Source: a virus
Strand: one strand, 5' to 3'
Length of the DNA: 26,469 nt
Virus record (IMG/VR): IMGVR_UViG_3300036770_002951
Coordinates: 1-26,469 of that record
The notes under the pieces: model-generated
The model's database searches: none
Seen by the model: only the letters and a program-made list of their open reading frames with translations
Told to the model about the DNA's origin: nothing
In this document: piece after piece, positions 11,179 to 20,341 of the stretch
How the letters are laid out: each line of letters opens with the position of its first letter
Position numbering within the stretch: the stretch's first letter is position 1
Program-made: the position numbers and the translations under genes

Positions 11179-12660
11179 ATGTCAGATCAAACCAACCCCT
11201 CCGCCACGCCCCCAGACGTAGAAGCAGAGCGTCTCCGCCTTGAACTTCGATTAGCCCAGATTGCTGCCAGGGAGAAGGCCACTGACAACTTCTTGGCGTT
11301 CTGTCGGTACGTTTGGCCCGAGATGATTGTTGGGGCACACCATGTGAAGATCGCTGCCGCGTTGGACCGTGTTGTGTCGGGCGAGTGCAAGCGTCTGATG
11401 ATCGCGATGCCGCCCCGGCATGGAAAGTCGCAGATGGGAAGCTACTTGTTTCCTGCGTATCTGATGGGCAAGAAGCCTCAATCCAAGCTCATTGTTGGGT
11501 CGCACACGGCAGAACTGGCGCAGCGTTTTGGCCGGATGATCCGGAATCTTGTCGCGGAAGACTCGTACAAGGAGTTGTTCCCCGAGTTCCAGTTATCGGC
11601 GGACTCGAAGGCTGCTGGACGGTGGGACACGAACCGTGGTGGGGAGGCCTTTTTCATTGGTAAGGGTGGTGCGATGACGGGCCGTGGTGGTGACATTGTG
11701 ATTCTTGATGACATCTTGGATGAGCAGGATGCGATGTCGATGACGGCGATGGAGAACACCTGGAACTGGTACACGTCTGGGCCGCGTCAGCGTTTGCAGC
11801 CGAACGGGTCGATTATTGTGATCAACACCCGTTGGAAGACGGACGATCTGTCTGGGCGGTTGCTCAAGCAGCAGGGAGCGCTGAAGGCGGACAAGTGGGA
11901 GGTATTGGAGTTCCCGGCCATTCTGCCAAGCAACAAGCCTCTTTGGCCTGAGTATTGGAAGTTGGAGGAGTTAGAGGCTGTCAAGATGAGTATTGGGTTG
12001 TCGAAGTGGAATGCTCAGTGGCAGCAGCAGCCGACCAATGACGAGGGGGCGATACTGAAGCGGCAGTGGTGGAAGGTTTGGCCGCACATGGAGCCGCCTG
12101 ATGTGGAGTACATCATTCAGTCGTATGACACGGCGTACAGCAAGAAGGAGACTTCTGACTATTCGGCGATTACGACGTGGGGTGTGTTTTATCCGGATGC
12201 GGATTCGGGGCCGAACATTATCCTTTTGAATGTTCTCAAGGGCCGGTGGGACTTTCCGGAGTTAAAGCGTGTGGCGAAGGATGAGTATGTGTATTGGAAG
12301 CCGGACAATGTTTTGATTGAGGCGAAGGCGACTGGAATTACGTTGCAACAGGAGTTGCGGCGGATGGGGATTCCGGTGACAATGTACTCGCCTGGAGGGC
12401 GGCGCGCGGGCCAGGACAAGATATCCAGGGCGAACTCGATTGCGCCACTTTTGGAGTCTGGGATGGTGTGGGTGCCGGAGACTGAGTGGGCGGATGAGTT
12501 GGTTGAGGAGTGTGCGGCGTTTCCCAATGGGGATAACGATGACTTAGTGGACTCGACGACGCAGGCGTTGATGCGGTTTCGGGCGGGGAATTTTATATCG
12601 TTGGGCTCGGATGAAGTGGATGAGGCCAAGGATGAGGCGAAGGTACTGGAGTACTACTGA
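11179..12660 (+). CDS. terL: Terminase large subunit
   Basis: The 493-residue protein has both terminase domains. The ATPase half contains a Walker A-like PPRHGKS at residues 78-84 and Walker B VILDD near 174-178, with a TRWKTDDLSGRL coupling segment after it. The nuclease half has SYDTA near residue 317, IEAKATG near 381 and DDLVDSTTQAL near 455, giving the three acidic residues of the RNase H-like cutter. It pumps phage DNA into the procapsid and cuts it. The length is normal. Unusually, no Shine-Dalgarno site precedes the ATG at 11179. Its stop overlaps the next start at 12660. Confidence 0.95.
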   Translation: MSDQTNPSATPPDVEAERLRLELRLAQIAAREKATDNFLAFCRYVWPEMIVGAHHVKIAAALDRVVSGECKRLMIAMPPRHGKSQMGSYLFPAYLMGKKPQSKLIVGSHTAELAQRFGRMIRNLVAEDSYKELFPEFQLSADSKAAGRWDTNRGGEAFFIGKGGAMTGRGGDIVILDDILDEQDAMSMTAMENTWNWYTSGPRQRLQPNGSIIVINTRWKTDDLSGRLLKQQGALKADKWEVLEFPAILPSNKPLWPEYWKLEELEAVKMSIGLSKWNAQWQQQPTNDEGAILKRQWWKVWPHMEPPDVEYIIQSYDTAYSKKETSDYSAITTWGVFYPDADSGPNIILLNVLKGRWDFPELKRVAKDEYVYWKPDNVLIEAKATGITLQQELRRMGIPVTMYSPGGRRAGQDKISRANSIAPLLESGMVWVPETEWADELVEECAAFPNGDNDDLVDSTTQALMRFRAGNFISLGSDEVDEAKDEAKVLEYY

Positions 12661-15026
12661 TGATGGATCTCCTGGGTGCTGGTAATCCGTATGTGAAGCG
12701 GTACGCTGATGGTGGTGAGGTACAGCCACCACCTCCGCCTGTTGTTAATGTAGGACTTAATTGGTTTAAAGATCCTGGTATGTGGAATCAGCCTGACTTT
12801 CAGAAGGGTGTTCAGGCGTATGGGAGTGTTGCGGCGTTCAAGTCAGCGCTTGAAAAGTACAACCGGGATCATGCTCAGTATGTAATTGATTTCCATGAGA
12901 ATGAATTTAACCGAGGCAGAAGCACTCCGGGTCGTTTGGCTGGGGCGTATGAGATGGCGGCTACGAGCCCTTGGTTCTCGGAGCAAGAAAGGGAGACCTT
13001 TTTAGCCAAGGCTGTGCCATTAAATGAGCAGATGAGGCAGATAACGGAAGCGAACAGGGCTATACGTGCTGCTGACAGGATTATAGATGAGAGGCTTACT
13101 GCTTTTAGTCCTGTGAAGAAGCAGTTACTGGATCAAGCGCAACAGCAGAACGTAGAGCAGAAAAAGTACATAAACGAGCAGTTTGAAAAGCAGCGTAAGG
13201 CTTTGGTGGAGCAGTATTTGAATCCGAATGCCATGGATCAAAGAAGTTATGACAGGTATCGGAAAGAGCTTACCAATAAAACAAAGGCAGACATAGAGGC
13301 AGTACAGCAGGGGTTGAAGCAGAACAGGGATTATTTAAGGTCGGTTCAGGAGTTAATGCGTTCTCAGGATGTGGATTTATCGAGCTTAGTGTTGCCGTAT
13401 TTGTTTACAAGGCCAGAGGAAGTTGCTCCTAGTGAGCCTCCTCCTGCTGTGGTTCAACCTGTTACTCCACCGGAGCAAACAACTCCTGTTCGCCCACCGA
13501 TCCCTGTTCCTGTTATTCCGCAGACGCCGACAAGCTCTACGGTTCCATCGCCGTCTATAACGCCGTCAATTCCTTCGGGCAATTTAACACCAATGCCGTT
13601 GCCTATTGGTGGAATTCCGCAGCCGAGCTTTGGGTATCAGCCTCCTTCGTATGAAAGTATCTTTCCTGGCTATCAGAGCCCCACGGCCCAAGCAGCACCG
13701 ACCATGCAACAACAGCAACAGCAGCAGATTCAGTATGGTCCTATTGGTCAGGCAGCAACTTCCTCTTCAGATCTTTTGAAGAATCTGTTGGCATCGACTC
13801 AACAATCGATGCCGTTTGATTTCACGGCCAACAATCCGTACTTGATGAAGCAAGAGCCGGTGCAGTTCTTTGCTGATGGGGGTGAGGTACAGCCTCCTGC
13901 TGCCCCGGTTGTTAATGTGGACTTAAGTTGGTTCAACAACCCTAGTTTGCAGAATGAGCCTGCTTTTCAGCAGGGTGTGCAGGCATATGGAAGTGTTGCG
14001 GCGTTTAAGAATGCGTTGGAGAGTTATCGTCGAGACTATGACCGGTATCAAGCGGCTTTTGCGGAGAAGGAGTTTCGTGAGGGCAGGAGCGTTCCGGGGA
14101 CGTTAGCCTCGACCTATGAGCAGCTTTCTAAGTCGCCTTTCTTGTCTGCTGGAGAGCGCAGTAATTATGCTGCTCAGGTTCCTACTCTGCTTGCCCAACA
14201 GGAGGCTTTAGACAAGAGGAATCAAGAGGAGCGGGCAGCGTTTGATGTAGTGCTTGATCGGTTTAGGGCATACAACCCTGTTGAGACTCAGTTGAGTCAG
14301 CAGGCGTATGACATGCACAGTCAAGAGAAGAACTATATTCAGTCTAAGTATGCGACGGAAAAGCAAGGGATCAGCCAAATCGGGGATCGTGCTTTACGGG
14401 CAAAGATGCTTCAGGACTTAAATGCTCGGATGACTGCGGAAGAGGATGCAGCGGTTAGGGGATTGGAGCAGAACATAGCCTTCATTGCGGACACGCGTGA
14501 GCGGTTGCGTGGTGGTGATATTGATTTGTCTAAGATCACTTTGCCGCATTTGTTCACGGTCCCTGAGCCGGTGCCCGTGCCTGAACCTCAGCCTACTTTG
14601 GTTCAGCCAACGCCTGCCCCTGCGCCGACGCCCACGACGCCTGTGCCTTCTCCGATTCCTGTTCCGGGTATTCCGCAGACGCCGTCTACTTCTGTTCCTG
14701 CGCCGTCGATAACGACGCCGACGTTGACCACGCCATCGGTTCCGGTGAGCAATTTAACTCCCAGGCCTCTGCCTGTTGGTGGGATTCCGCAGCCTACTTT
14801 TGGCTCTTTGAGTGTTCTGCCGCAGTATCAGAGCCCAACGACTCAGGCCATGCAGCCCACGAATCAGCAGCAACAACCTCAGCAACAGATCCAGTATGGT
14901 CCTATCGGCCAGGGGGCCGTGGGCCAAGCATCTTTACTCAGTACGCTCTTGTCCCAGCAGCAGGATCCGACTAAGGTATCGTTGTTGGGTTTTGACAATC
15001 CTTATTTGATGAAGCCATTTGGATGA
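12660..15026 (+). CDS. Tandemly duplicated, proline/glutamine-rich virion-type protein
   Basis: The 788-residue product is two similar halves. The first runs from about residue 9 and the second from about 398, an offset of 389 residues. Each has ADGGEVQPP, then VVNV-L-WF, QGVQAYGSVAAFK, a charged helical middle, a proline-rich stretch, and a glutamine-rich IQYGPIGQ end followed by NPYLMK. The glutamine runs and proline hinges suggest an extended fibre-like or internal structural protein. I do not recognise the family. The end of each half repeats the start-type NPY motif, so the gene could expand or shrink by recombination. Start overlaps the terminase stop. Confidence 0.78.
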   Translation: MMDLLGAGNPYVKRYADGGEVQPPPPPVVNVGLNWFKDPGMWNQPDFQKGVQAYGSVAAFKSALEKYNRDHAQYVIDFHENEFNRGRSTPGRLAGAYEMAATSPWFSEQERETFLAKAVPLNEQMRQITEANRAIRAADRIIDERLTAFSPVKKQLLDQAQQQNVEQKKYINEQFEKQRKALVEQYLNPNAMDQRSYDRYRKELTNKTKADIEAVQQGLKQNRDYLRSVQELMRSQDVDLSSLVLPYLFTRPEEVAPSEPPPAVVQPVTPPEQTTPVRPPIPVPVIPQTPTSSTVPSPSITPSIPSGNLTPMPLPIGGIPQPSFGYQPPSYESIFPGYQSPTAQAAPTMQQQQQQQIQYGPIGQAATSSSDLLKNLLASTQQSMPFDFTANNPYLMKQEPVQFFADGGEVQPPAAPVVNVDLSWFNNPSLQNEPAFQQGVQAYGSVAAFKNALESYRRDYDRYQAAFAEKEFREGRSVPGTLASTYEQLSKSPFLSAGERSNYAAQVPTLLAQQEALDKRNQEERAAFDVVLDRFRAYNPVETQLSQQAYDMHSQEKNYIQSKYATEKQGISQIGDRALRAKMLQDLNARMTAEEDAAVRGLEQNIAFIADTRERLRGGDIDLSKITLPHLFTVPEPVPVPEPQPTLVQPTPAPAPTPTTPVPSPIPVPGIPQTPSTSVPAPSITTPTLTTPSVPVSNLTPRPLPVGGIPQPTFGSLSVLPQYQSPTTQAMQPTNQQQQPQQQIQYGPIGQGAVGQASLLSTLLSQQQDPTKVSLLGFDNPYLMKPFG

Positions 15027-17422
15027 AGAAGAAGCTAACGACGACTGACTTCATTCGCAAGCGTCAGGCTGGCTCCCCGCCGGAGGCGGAGGTTCCCACG
15101 GACGACTACATCCAGCAAATGATGACTGGGACGCCGCCGTCGGACACGTCGACGAACACTGGTCTCTTGCCCCCTGAGTTGCGTCGTGCGATTGATGTGC
15201 CGTTGGATCTGGCGAACATGGCGGTTCGTGGGACGATAGGCGCGGTTGCCGGTCCGGCGTATGGCTTGTACAAGGGCATTACGAGTGAGAAGTTTGGTAC
15301 GCCTGAGGGTGTGCAAGAGGCGGGATCTGAGGCAGGGAAGATGATGCAGAAAATCACGGGAACGCCCAAGACGGAGACGGGGCGAGACGTGATGGAGTTC
15401 ATTGGCAAGCAGGCTGAGGCCTTGAAGCTTGCGCCTACGCCCCAGCTTTTGACTGCCCCGCTTCCTGGACCAGGGTCCGCAAATGCTCTACTTCGATCCT
15501 ATGAGTTAGCCGAGACGGCGCCTACTGGGTCGGTGAAGTTGCCGGGGAAAGAGGGCAAGCCTGTTGCCACACCGCAGATGGACGCGATGGGTTTGTACTC
15601 GCCCACGGAGCAGGTGGTGATGAACTTGCCGCAGGAGAAGGGCACGGCGCAGCAGATGCTGGCGCAGATTAGTAAGGCTCCGGGGTCCAGGGCTGCTGAA
15701 TTACGCGCCACTGGCCTTGAGGAGTATTTGAAGGGTAAGGGCAATGCGCCTGTGACGCGGCAAGAGATTCAAGACTTCTTGAAGAGCAATCCGGTGCAGA
15801 TAAATGAGGTGGTGTTGGGCAAGGGTATGGTCTTGTCTCCGGAGGCCAAACAGCGGATGGGTGAGGCTGAGAATCGGATGATTGAGATTGACAATCAGCT
15901 TGCGCCTTACTTTGAGAATTCGCAGAGGCAAGACATCGATCCTGTCAGTACTTTCTACAGACTCCGTGGTTCGTTAGGCAGGAAGGCTGCGGCTGGGGAT
16001 GCGGAGGCGATGGCCGAGATTGATGCGTTGAACTTGCCTCCGGACATTAAGCAGTTAGTGTTGGAGTTTGGTGAGCAGAAGAATGAGTATGGGAAGTACT
16101 CAAAGCAAGCGCGCAAGATGGTCAAGCCTCAGTTTGAGAAGTACAACATTCCTGGTGGCGAGAATGCGCGGGAGATTTATCTGACGTTGCCCGGTCCAAC
16201 AAAAGCTGGTGTTTTACCCCCTTCTGTGGACGCGCAAGGAAACGTAATTCGTTCTGCAAATGCACCAAGCCCTCTTTACATGGCTCCTCCTCTTCATCGT
16301 GTCAGCCCTGAGGCGGACACAAACCGTCTTGCCCATATCTTCTTAGACGACCGTATGGATGCAGAAGGTAAGAAGGTCTTGTTCGTGCAGGAATTACAGT
16401 CGGACTGGGGGCAGGAAGGGAAGAAGAAGGGTTTCCAAGTTCGTGGTAGTTCGTTGACGGAGGCACAAGACAAGCGGCTTACAGAGTTGACTTTGCGTGA
16501 TCCAGACAGTCTTACTCCAAAAGAAAATCGTGAGCTGATGGATCTGATGGCGCTTCTTCCGCTGTCTGAATCTGAACGTATTGCCAATGAGTCAAAAATT
16601 CCGCAAGCCCCCTTCGTCACCAGCACCGAGGACTGGCTCAACCTTGCACTCAAGCGCGTGATCAAGGAAGCGGTGGACACGGGCGCGGAGAATGTGGCCT
16701 TTATCAAAGGCGAACAGGCCGCGAAGAAGTATTCTCTAACTACGGTTTTAGATGGAATTGAAGTTTTCCCAACAAAACCCCAAAGTAACACCTCGCGACT
16801 TATTGAGTTAAAGCAAAAGGGGGGCGGAATAATTCCTATGTTTGTAAATGAGAAGGGTGTAGTAAACACCGTTGCTCCTCGGGTTTCCCAAGAATTTGTA
16901 GGCAAGCCCTTGTCTGAGATAATAGGCAAAGAACTGTCTGAAAAGGTTATGTCTGCAAAGCAAAAGCCCAGCGAGGGGGAATCAATTAGTTTTGATGTTG
17001 AGGACATTGAAGTAGGCGGCGAAGGCATGAAAGGTTTCTATGACAACATCCTGCCAAAGACTGCAGAAAAACTCTTGAAGAGACTGGGTGGCGGGAAGAT
17101 TGAGACAATAGATCTTGGCCGTACAAAAAGCAGGGAAACCTGGGTGCAGGGCAGAGAACACCCGTTTAGTGTTGAACAGGACATCAACGAGCCATTTGAA
17201 GGGCGCGTAACAGTAGTTAATAAAGAAACTGGCGAATCCAAGATGTTTAACACACGAGATGAAGCGGACGAGTATATGGCCGAAGCTCTCGGCCATAACG
17301 TGGACCAAATACACCTCGGCTTCAAAATCACCCCCGAGATGCGTGAGATGGTCAAGACGCAGGGTCTGCCAAAGTTCGCAGCAGGCGGCGAAGTGACACA
17401 ATTCATCAAGGCGCATGCCTAA
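15023..17422 (+). CDS. Large polyvalent-type phage protein
   Basis: The 799-residue protein overlaps the previous gene by four bases. A hydrophobic glycine-rich segment (AVRGTIGAVAGPAYGLYKGI) lies at about residues 67-86. Then come motifs I associate with polyvalent proteins: ELRATGLEEYLKGKGN at about 227-243, VQELQSDWGQEGKKKGF at about 453-469, NLALKRVIKEAVDTG and ENVAFIKGEQAAKKY at about 545-575, and a closing LPKFAAGGEVTQFIKAHA. Such proteins are often packed in the head and injected with the DNA. No active site can be shown here. The segment GFYDNILPKTAEKLLKRLG (about 671-689) is another conserved part. Confidence 0.72.
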   Translation: MKKKLTTTDFIRKRQAGSPPEAEVPTDDYIQQMMTGTPPSDTSTNTGLLPPELRRAIDVPLDLANMAVRGTIGAVAGPAYGLYKGITSEKFGTPEGVQEAGSEAGKMMQKITGTPKTETGRDVMEFIGKQAEALKLAPTPQLLTAPLPGPGSANALLRSYELAETAPTGSVKLPGKEGKPVATPQMDAMGLYSPTEQVVMNLPQEKGTAQQMLAQISKAPGSRAAELRATGLEEYLKGKGNAPVTRQEIQDFLKSNPVQINEVVLGKGMVLSPEAKQRMGEAENRMIEIDNQLAPYFENSQRQDIDPVSTFYRLRGSLGRKAAAGDAEAMAEIDALNLPPDIKQLVLEFGEQKNEYGKYSKQARKMVKPQFEKYNIPGGENAREIYLTLPGPTKAGVLPPSVDAQGNVIRSANAPSPLYMAPPLHRVSPEADTNRLAHIFLDDRMDAEGKKVLFVQELQSDWGQEGKKKGFQVRGSSLTEAQDKRLTELTLRDPDSLTPKENRELMDLMALLPLSESERIANESKIPQAPFVTSTEDWLNLALKRVIKEAVDTGAENVAFIKGEQAAKKYSLTTVLDGIEVFPTKPQSNTSRLIELKQKGGGIIPMFVNEKGVVNTVAPRVSQEFVGKPLSEIIGKELSEKVMSAKQKPSEGESISFDVEDIEVGGEGMKGFYDNILPKTAEKLLKRLGGGKIETIDLGRTKSRETWVQGREHPFSVEQDINEPFEGRVTVVNKETGESKMFNTRDEADEYMAEALGHNVDQIHLGFKITPEMREMVKTQGLPKFAAGGEVTQFIKAHA

Positions 17423-17441
17423 TTAAAGAGGAAACGGCACT

Positions 17442-19850
17442 ATGCCTATAGATAAAGTGGTGAATCCTGCACCGACCATCGAGATTGAGATCGAGGACCA
17501 GGGGCCGATGCCTGATGTGGAGATCGTGCTTGAGCCGGATGGCGGGGCGACGATTGAAATTGATGACAAAGCAGACGACGTGGACTTCTACGACAACCTT
17601 GTTGATGTGATCGACAAGGGCGAGTTGTCTGGAATTTCGTTGGAACTCTTGGACATGTTCGAGGCGGACAAGTCCAGCCGTGAGCAGTGGGAGCAGATGT
17701 ATGCCAAGGGGCTGGATCTGCTGGGTCTGAAGGTCGAAGAGCGCACGAAACCCTTTCGTGGAGCGGCGGGTGCGGTGCATCCGATGCTGACCGAGTCAAT
17801 TGTGCAGTTCCAGGCGCAGGCATTCAAAGAACTTATGCCTGCTGGAGGCCCGGTACGGACGCAGATCCTTGGAAAAGAGACCTTGGACAAGGCGCAGCAG
17901 GCTGCGCGTGTGCAGGATTTCATGAATTACCAGATCACAACGGTGATGGAAGAGTTCACACCGGAGATGGATCAGGCGTTGTTCTACCTTGGGTATGGTG
18001 GTTCGGCGTTTAAGAAGGTGTATTTTGATGGTCAGTTGGGCCGGATGGTCTCAAAACTGGTGTTGGCGGACGATTTATATATCCCGTACACCGGTTCGAG
18101 TGTCATGTCGCAATGTTCGCGGATCACGCACCGTATTGCGATGGATGCCAACGAGTTCAAAAAGCGTGTGGTAGCGGGGGAATACAGCGACATTGACGTT
18201 GTGGAAGAGGATCAGGACACAAATCCGTCCCAGATCCGCATGAACACGGACAAAATCCTTGGTGTTCAGCCCACGGGCGAGGCCGAAGAGGTCTTTTTGC
18301 TTGAGTTCCACGTCAATTTGGACATTTTGGGCTTTGAGGACAAGGGCGAAGATGGCGAACCGACGGGAATTAAGCTTCCTTACGTCGTAACCATCGACGA
18401 AACGAGCGGTCAGATTGTCGGAGTTCGTCGGAATTGGGAAAAAGAAGACGAACTGAAGCGTCGAATCGAGTATTTTGTGCATTACGTGCTTGTGGAAGGC
18501 CCTGGAGCGTATGGCTTGGGCTTTGTTCACTTGATTGGTGGGCTTTCGAAGACGGCAACGGCGGCATTGCGGCAACTTTTGGACGCTGGAACGCTCTCTA
18601 ACCTGCCTGCGGGGTTCAAGGCACGTGGCGCGCGGATCGCGGACGATGACAATCCGATCCAGCCGGGTGAATGGCGTGATATTGACGCTGGCGGGGCGGA
18701 ACTTTCGGCTTCGTTGATGCCGCTGCCGTACAAAGAGCCCTCGCAGACGTTGTTTTCGCTGCTTGGGTTTGTTGTTGATGCGGGAAGACGGCTTGCCAGC
18801 ATCTCGGACATGCAGGTTGGCGACGCGAATCAGATGGCGCAGGTTGGAACGACGCTGGCGCTGCTTGAGCGTGGCTCGATGGTGATGTCTGCGATCCACA
18901 AGCGGCTGCATTACGCGCAGAGCATTGAATTTAAGATGCTGGCGAAGGGCTTTGGTGAGTATCTGCCTGATGAGTACCCGTATGACGTGCCTGGGGCGAG
19001 TCGCAAGGTCAAGAAGAAGGACTTTGACAAGATGGTTGCGGTCTTGCCGGTGGCAGATCCCAACATCTTCTCGACAGCACAGCGTATAACGCTGGCGCAG
19101 ACGCAGTTGCAGTTGGCTCAGACTGCGCCGCAGATGCACAACATGTATGAGGCGTACTACCGCGTGTATGCGGCGCTGAATGTGCGGGACATTGACGGCA
19201 TTTTGAAGCCGCAGAGCAATCAGATGCCTGTGGACCCGGCAACGGAGAACTCCAACGTGCTTAATGGCATGCAGCTAAAGGCCTTTGCTGGTCAGCAGCA
19301 TGACGCGCACATTGCATCGCACTTGATCATGGGCATGAGCCCGATGATGGGAGCAAATCCTCTGGCCGCGCAGGTGCTGCAGCAGCATATCCTGGAGCAC
19401 ATTAAGTTGAAAGCCGAAGAATTCGTTGAGGCCGACATCTTCCGCAACTATGGCGTGGATCCTGACCGTATGGTCTCGGTCATCCAGAAGGAGGGCATGG
19501 TTGCGCTGAAGGTTGTGGAGTTCATGCAAGAGATGAAGAACATGCAGAACCAGTTGGCCGGGGTCGATGGTCAACAGCCGGATCCTGTTGTTCAGCTTAA
19601 GCAGCAAGAGCTTCAGATGCGCGCGCAGAACGACCAGATGGACAATCAAATCGAGCAGCAGCGCTTGGCCTTGGAGCAACGGAAGGCTCAGGATGTTATG
19701 GCGGCGAATCAGGCGCGGATCCAGTCGCAAGAAAACATTGCAATGCTGCGCGCCGACATGGCTAAACAGCGTTTGGATCAGGTTGATCGTCAGCAGAACA
19801 TTTCACGTATGGAGGCGAGACAAAATGCCACTCAAACCCGGCAAAAGTAA
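17442..19850 (+). CDS. Portal protein
   Basis: The 802-residue protein has the layout of long podovirus-type portals: an acidic N-terminus, EADKSSREQWEQMYAKGLD near residue 72, a FRGAAGAVHPMLTESIVQFQAQ segment that opens the core (quoted in part), DDLYIPYTGS, HRIAMDANEFKKRV, a long central domain with MQVGDANQMAQVGTTLALLE, and a C-terminal helical barrel rich in glutamine (residues about 700-795). Twelve copies form the ring through which DNA enters, and the terminase docks there. The start follows AGAGGAAACGGC. The basic protein at 19825 starts inside its last codons in another frame. Confidence 0.93.
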   Translation: MPIDKVVNPAPTIEIEIEDQGPMPDVEIVLEPDGGATIEIDDKADDVDFYDNLVDVIDKGELSGISLELLDMFEADKSSREQWEQMYAKGLDLLGLKVEERTKPFRGAAGAVHPMLTESIVQFQAQAFKELMPAGGPVRTQILGKETLDKAQQAARVQDFMNYQITTVMEEFTPEMDQALFYLGYGGSAFKKVYFDGQLGRMVSKLVLADDLYIPYTGSSVMSQCSRITHRIAMDANEFKKRVVAGEYSDIDVVEEDQDTNPSQIRMNTDKILGVQPTGEAEEVFLLEFHVNLDILGFEDKGEDGEPTGIKLPYVVTIDETSGQIVGVRRNWEKEDELKRRIEYFVHYVLVEGPGAYGLGFVHLIGGLSKTATAALRQLLDAGTLSNLPAGFKARGARIADDDNPIQPGEWRDIDAGGAELSASLMPLPYKEPSQTLFSLLGFVVDAGRRLASISDMQVGDANQMAQVGTTLALLERGSMVMSAIHKRLHYAQSIEFKMLAKGFGEYLPDEYPYDVPGASRKVKKKDFDKMVAVLPVADPNIFSTAQRITLAQTQLQLAQTAPQMHNMYEAYYRVYAALNVRDIDGILKPQSNQMPVDPATENSNVLNGMQLKAFAGQQHDAHIASHLIMGMSPMMGANPLAAQVLQQHILEHIKLKAEEFVEADIFRNYGVDPDRMVSVIQKEGMVALKVVEFMQEMKNMQNQLAGVDGQQPDPVVQLKQQELQMRAQNDQMDNQIEQQRLALEQRKAQDVMAANQARIQSQENIAMLRADMAKQRLDQVDRQQNISRMEARQNATQTRQK

Positions 19851-20085
19851 TAAGGTAGTAAGCACAAACATCTCGGAGATGGTACGATCCTATGGAAAGA
19901 CGGGAAAGATAGGTGCCAGTAAGCCTGAGTCGAAGACGAAGGCTATTAAGCAAGCGACAGCGATAGCTCTTTCCAAAGCAGGTAAGTCGAGAAAGATGAA
20001 AGCTGGCAGTCGGCCTGCAGGTGTCCCTGGCCCGTCGATGGTTGTGAAGAAGAAGGATGGCAATAGGCCAGTAAAGATTTATTAA
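19825..20085 (+). CDS. Small basic protein (DUF6496-like)
   Basis: The ATG at 19825 follows GGAGGCGAGACAAA and overlaps the portal end by 26 bases. The 86-residue protein is strongly basic, begins with MPLKPGKSNKVVSTNISEMV, and contains KQATAIALSKAGKSRKM, the segment by which I place it near DUF6496. Many environmental tailed phages carry such a gene close to the portal. Its charge would allow DNA binding inside the head, but this is inference. The gene ends with PVKIY. Confidence 0.72.
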   Translation: MPLKPGKSNKVVSTNISEMVRSYGKTGKIGASKPESKTKAIKQATAIALSKAGKSRKMKAGSRPAGVPGPSMVVKKKDGNRPVKIY

Positions 20086-20132
20086 GCCCTTCAGACGGTG
20101 GCTTTTAACTGTCTGCTTTACATGGATAGACC

Positions 20133-20321
20133 ATGCTTGAGTATATTGAAGCACTACTGAAAGAGTTGCGGCAGATGCGCGCAGACTCTGAAGCTATTGT
20201 GCTCAACGGCACCATTACAGATATGGAACGCTATCGTTTCATGATGGGTCGTCTTGAAGGGTTAAGGCTTGCTGAAGAGACTGCCAAGCGATTGGCGGAT
20301 CGAGTCACGGAAGATTTATAA
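20133..20321 (+). CDS. Small helical protein (62 aa)
   Basis: The 62-residue product is a two-helix protein: LEYIEALLKELRQMRAD, then after a NGTITDMERY turn the second helix FMMGRLEGLRLAEETAKRLAD. The turn and second helix resemble small phage proteins placed near the portal, but I cannot name a family. The site before the ATG (GGATAGACC) is weak. A short inverted repeat, CAGACGGT with ACTGTCTG, lies just upstream at about 20090-20115. Confidence 0.65.
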   Translation: MLEYIEALLKELRQMRADSEAIVLNGTITDMERYRFMMGRLEGLRLAEETAKRLADRVTEDL

Positions 20322-20341
20322 CCCTGAAAGGAGAACATCAC

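Noticed and set aside
16294-17028. 244-residue open frame on the - strand inside the 799-residue protein gene
   Set aside because: It is serine-rich antisense translation with no supporting signal.
18075-19139. 354-residue open frame on the - strand inside the portal gene
   Set aside because: It is a composition effect of the portal gene, arginine- and leucine-rich, with no promoter or start context.
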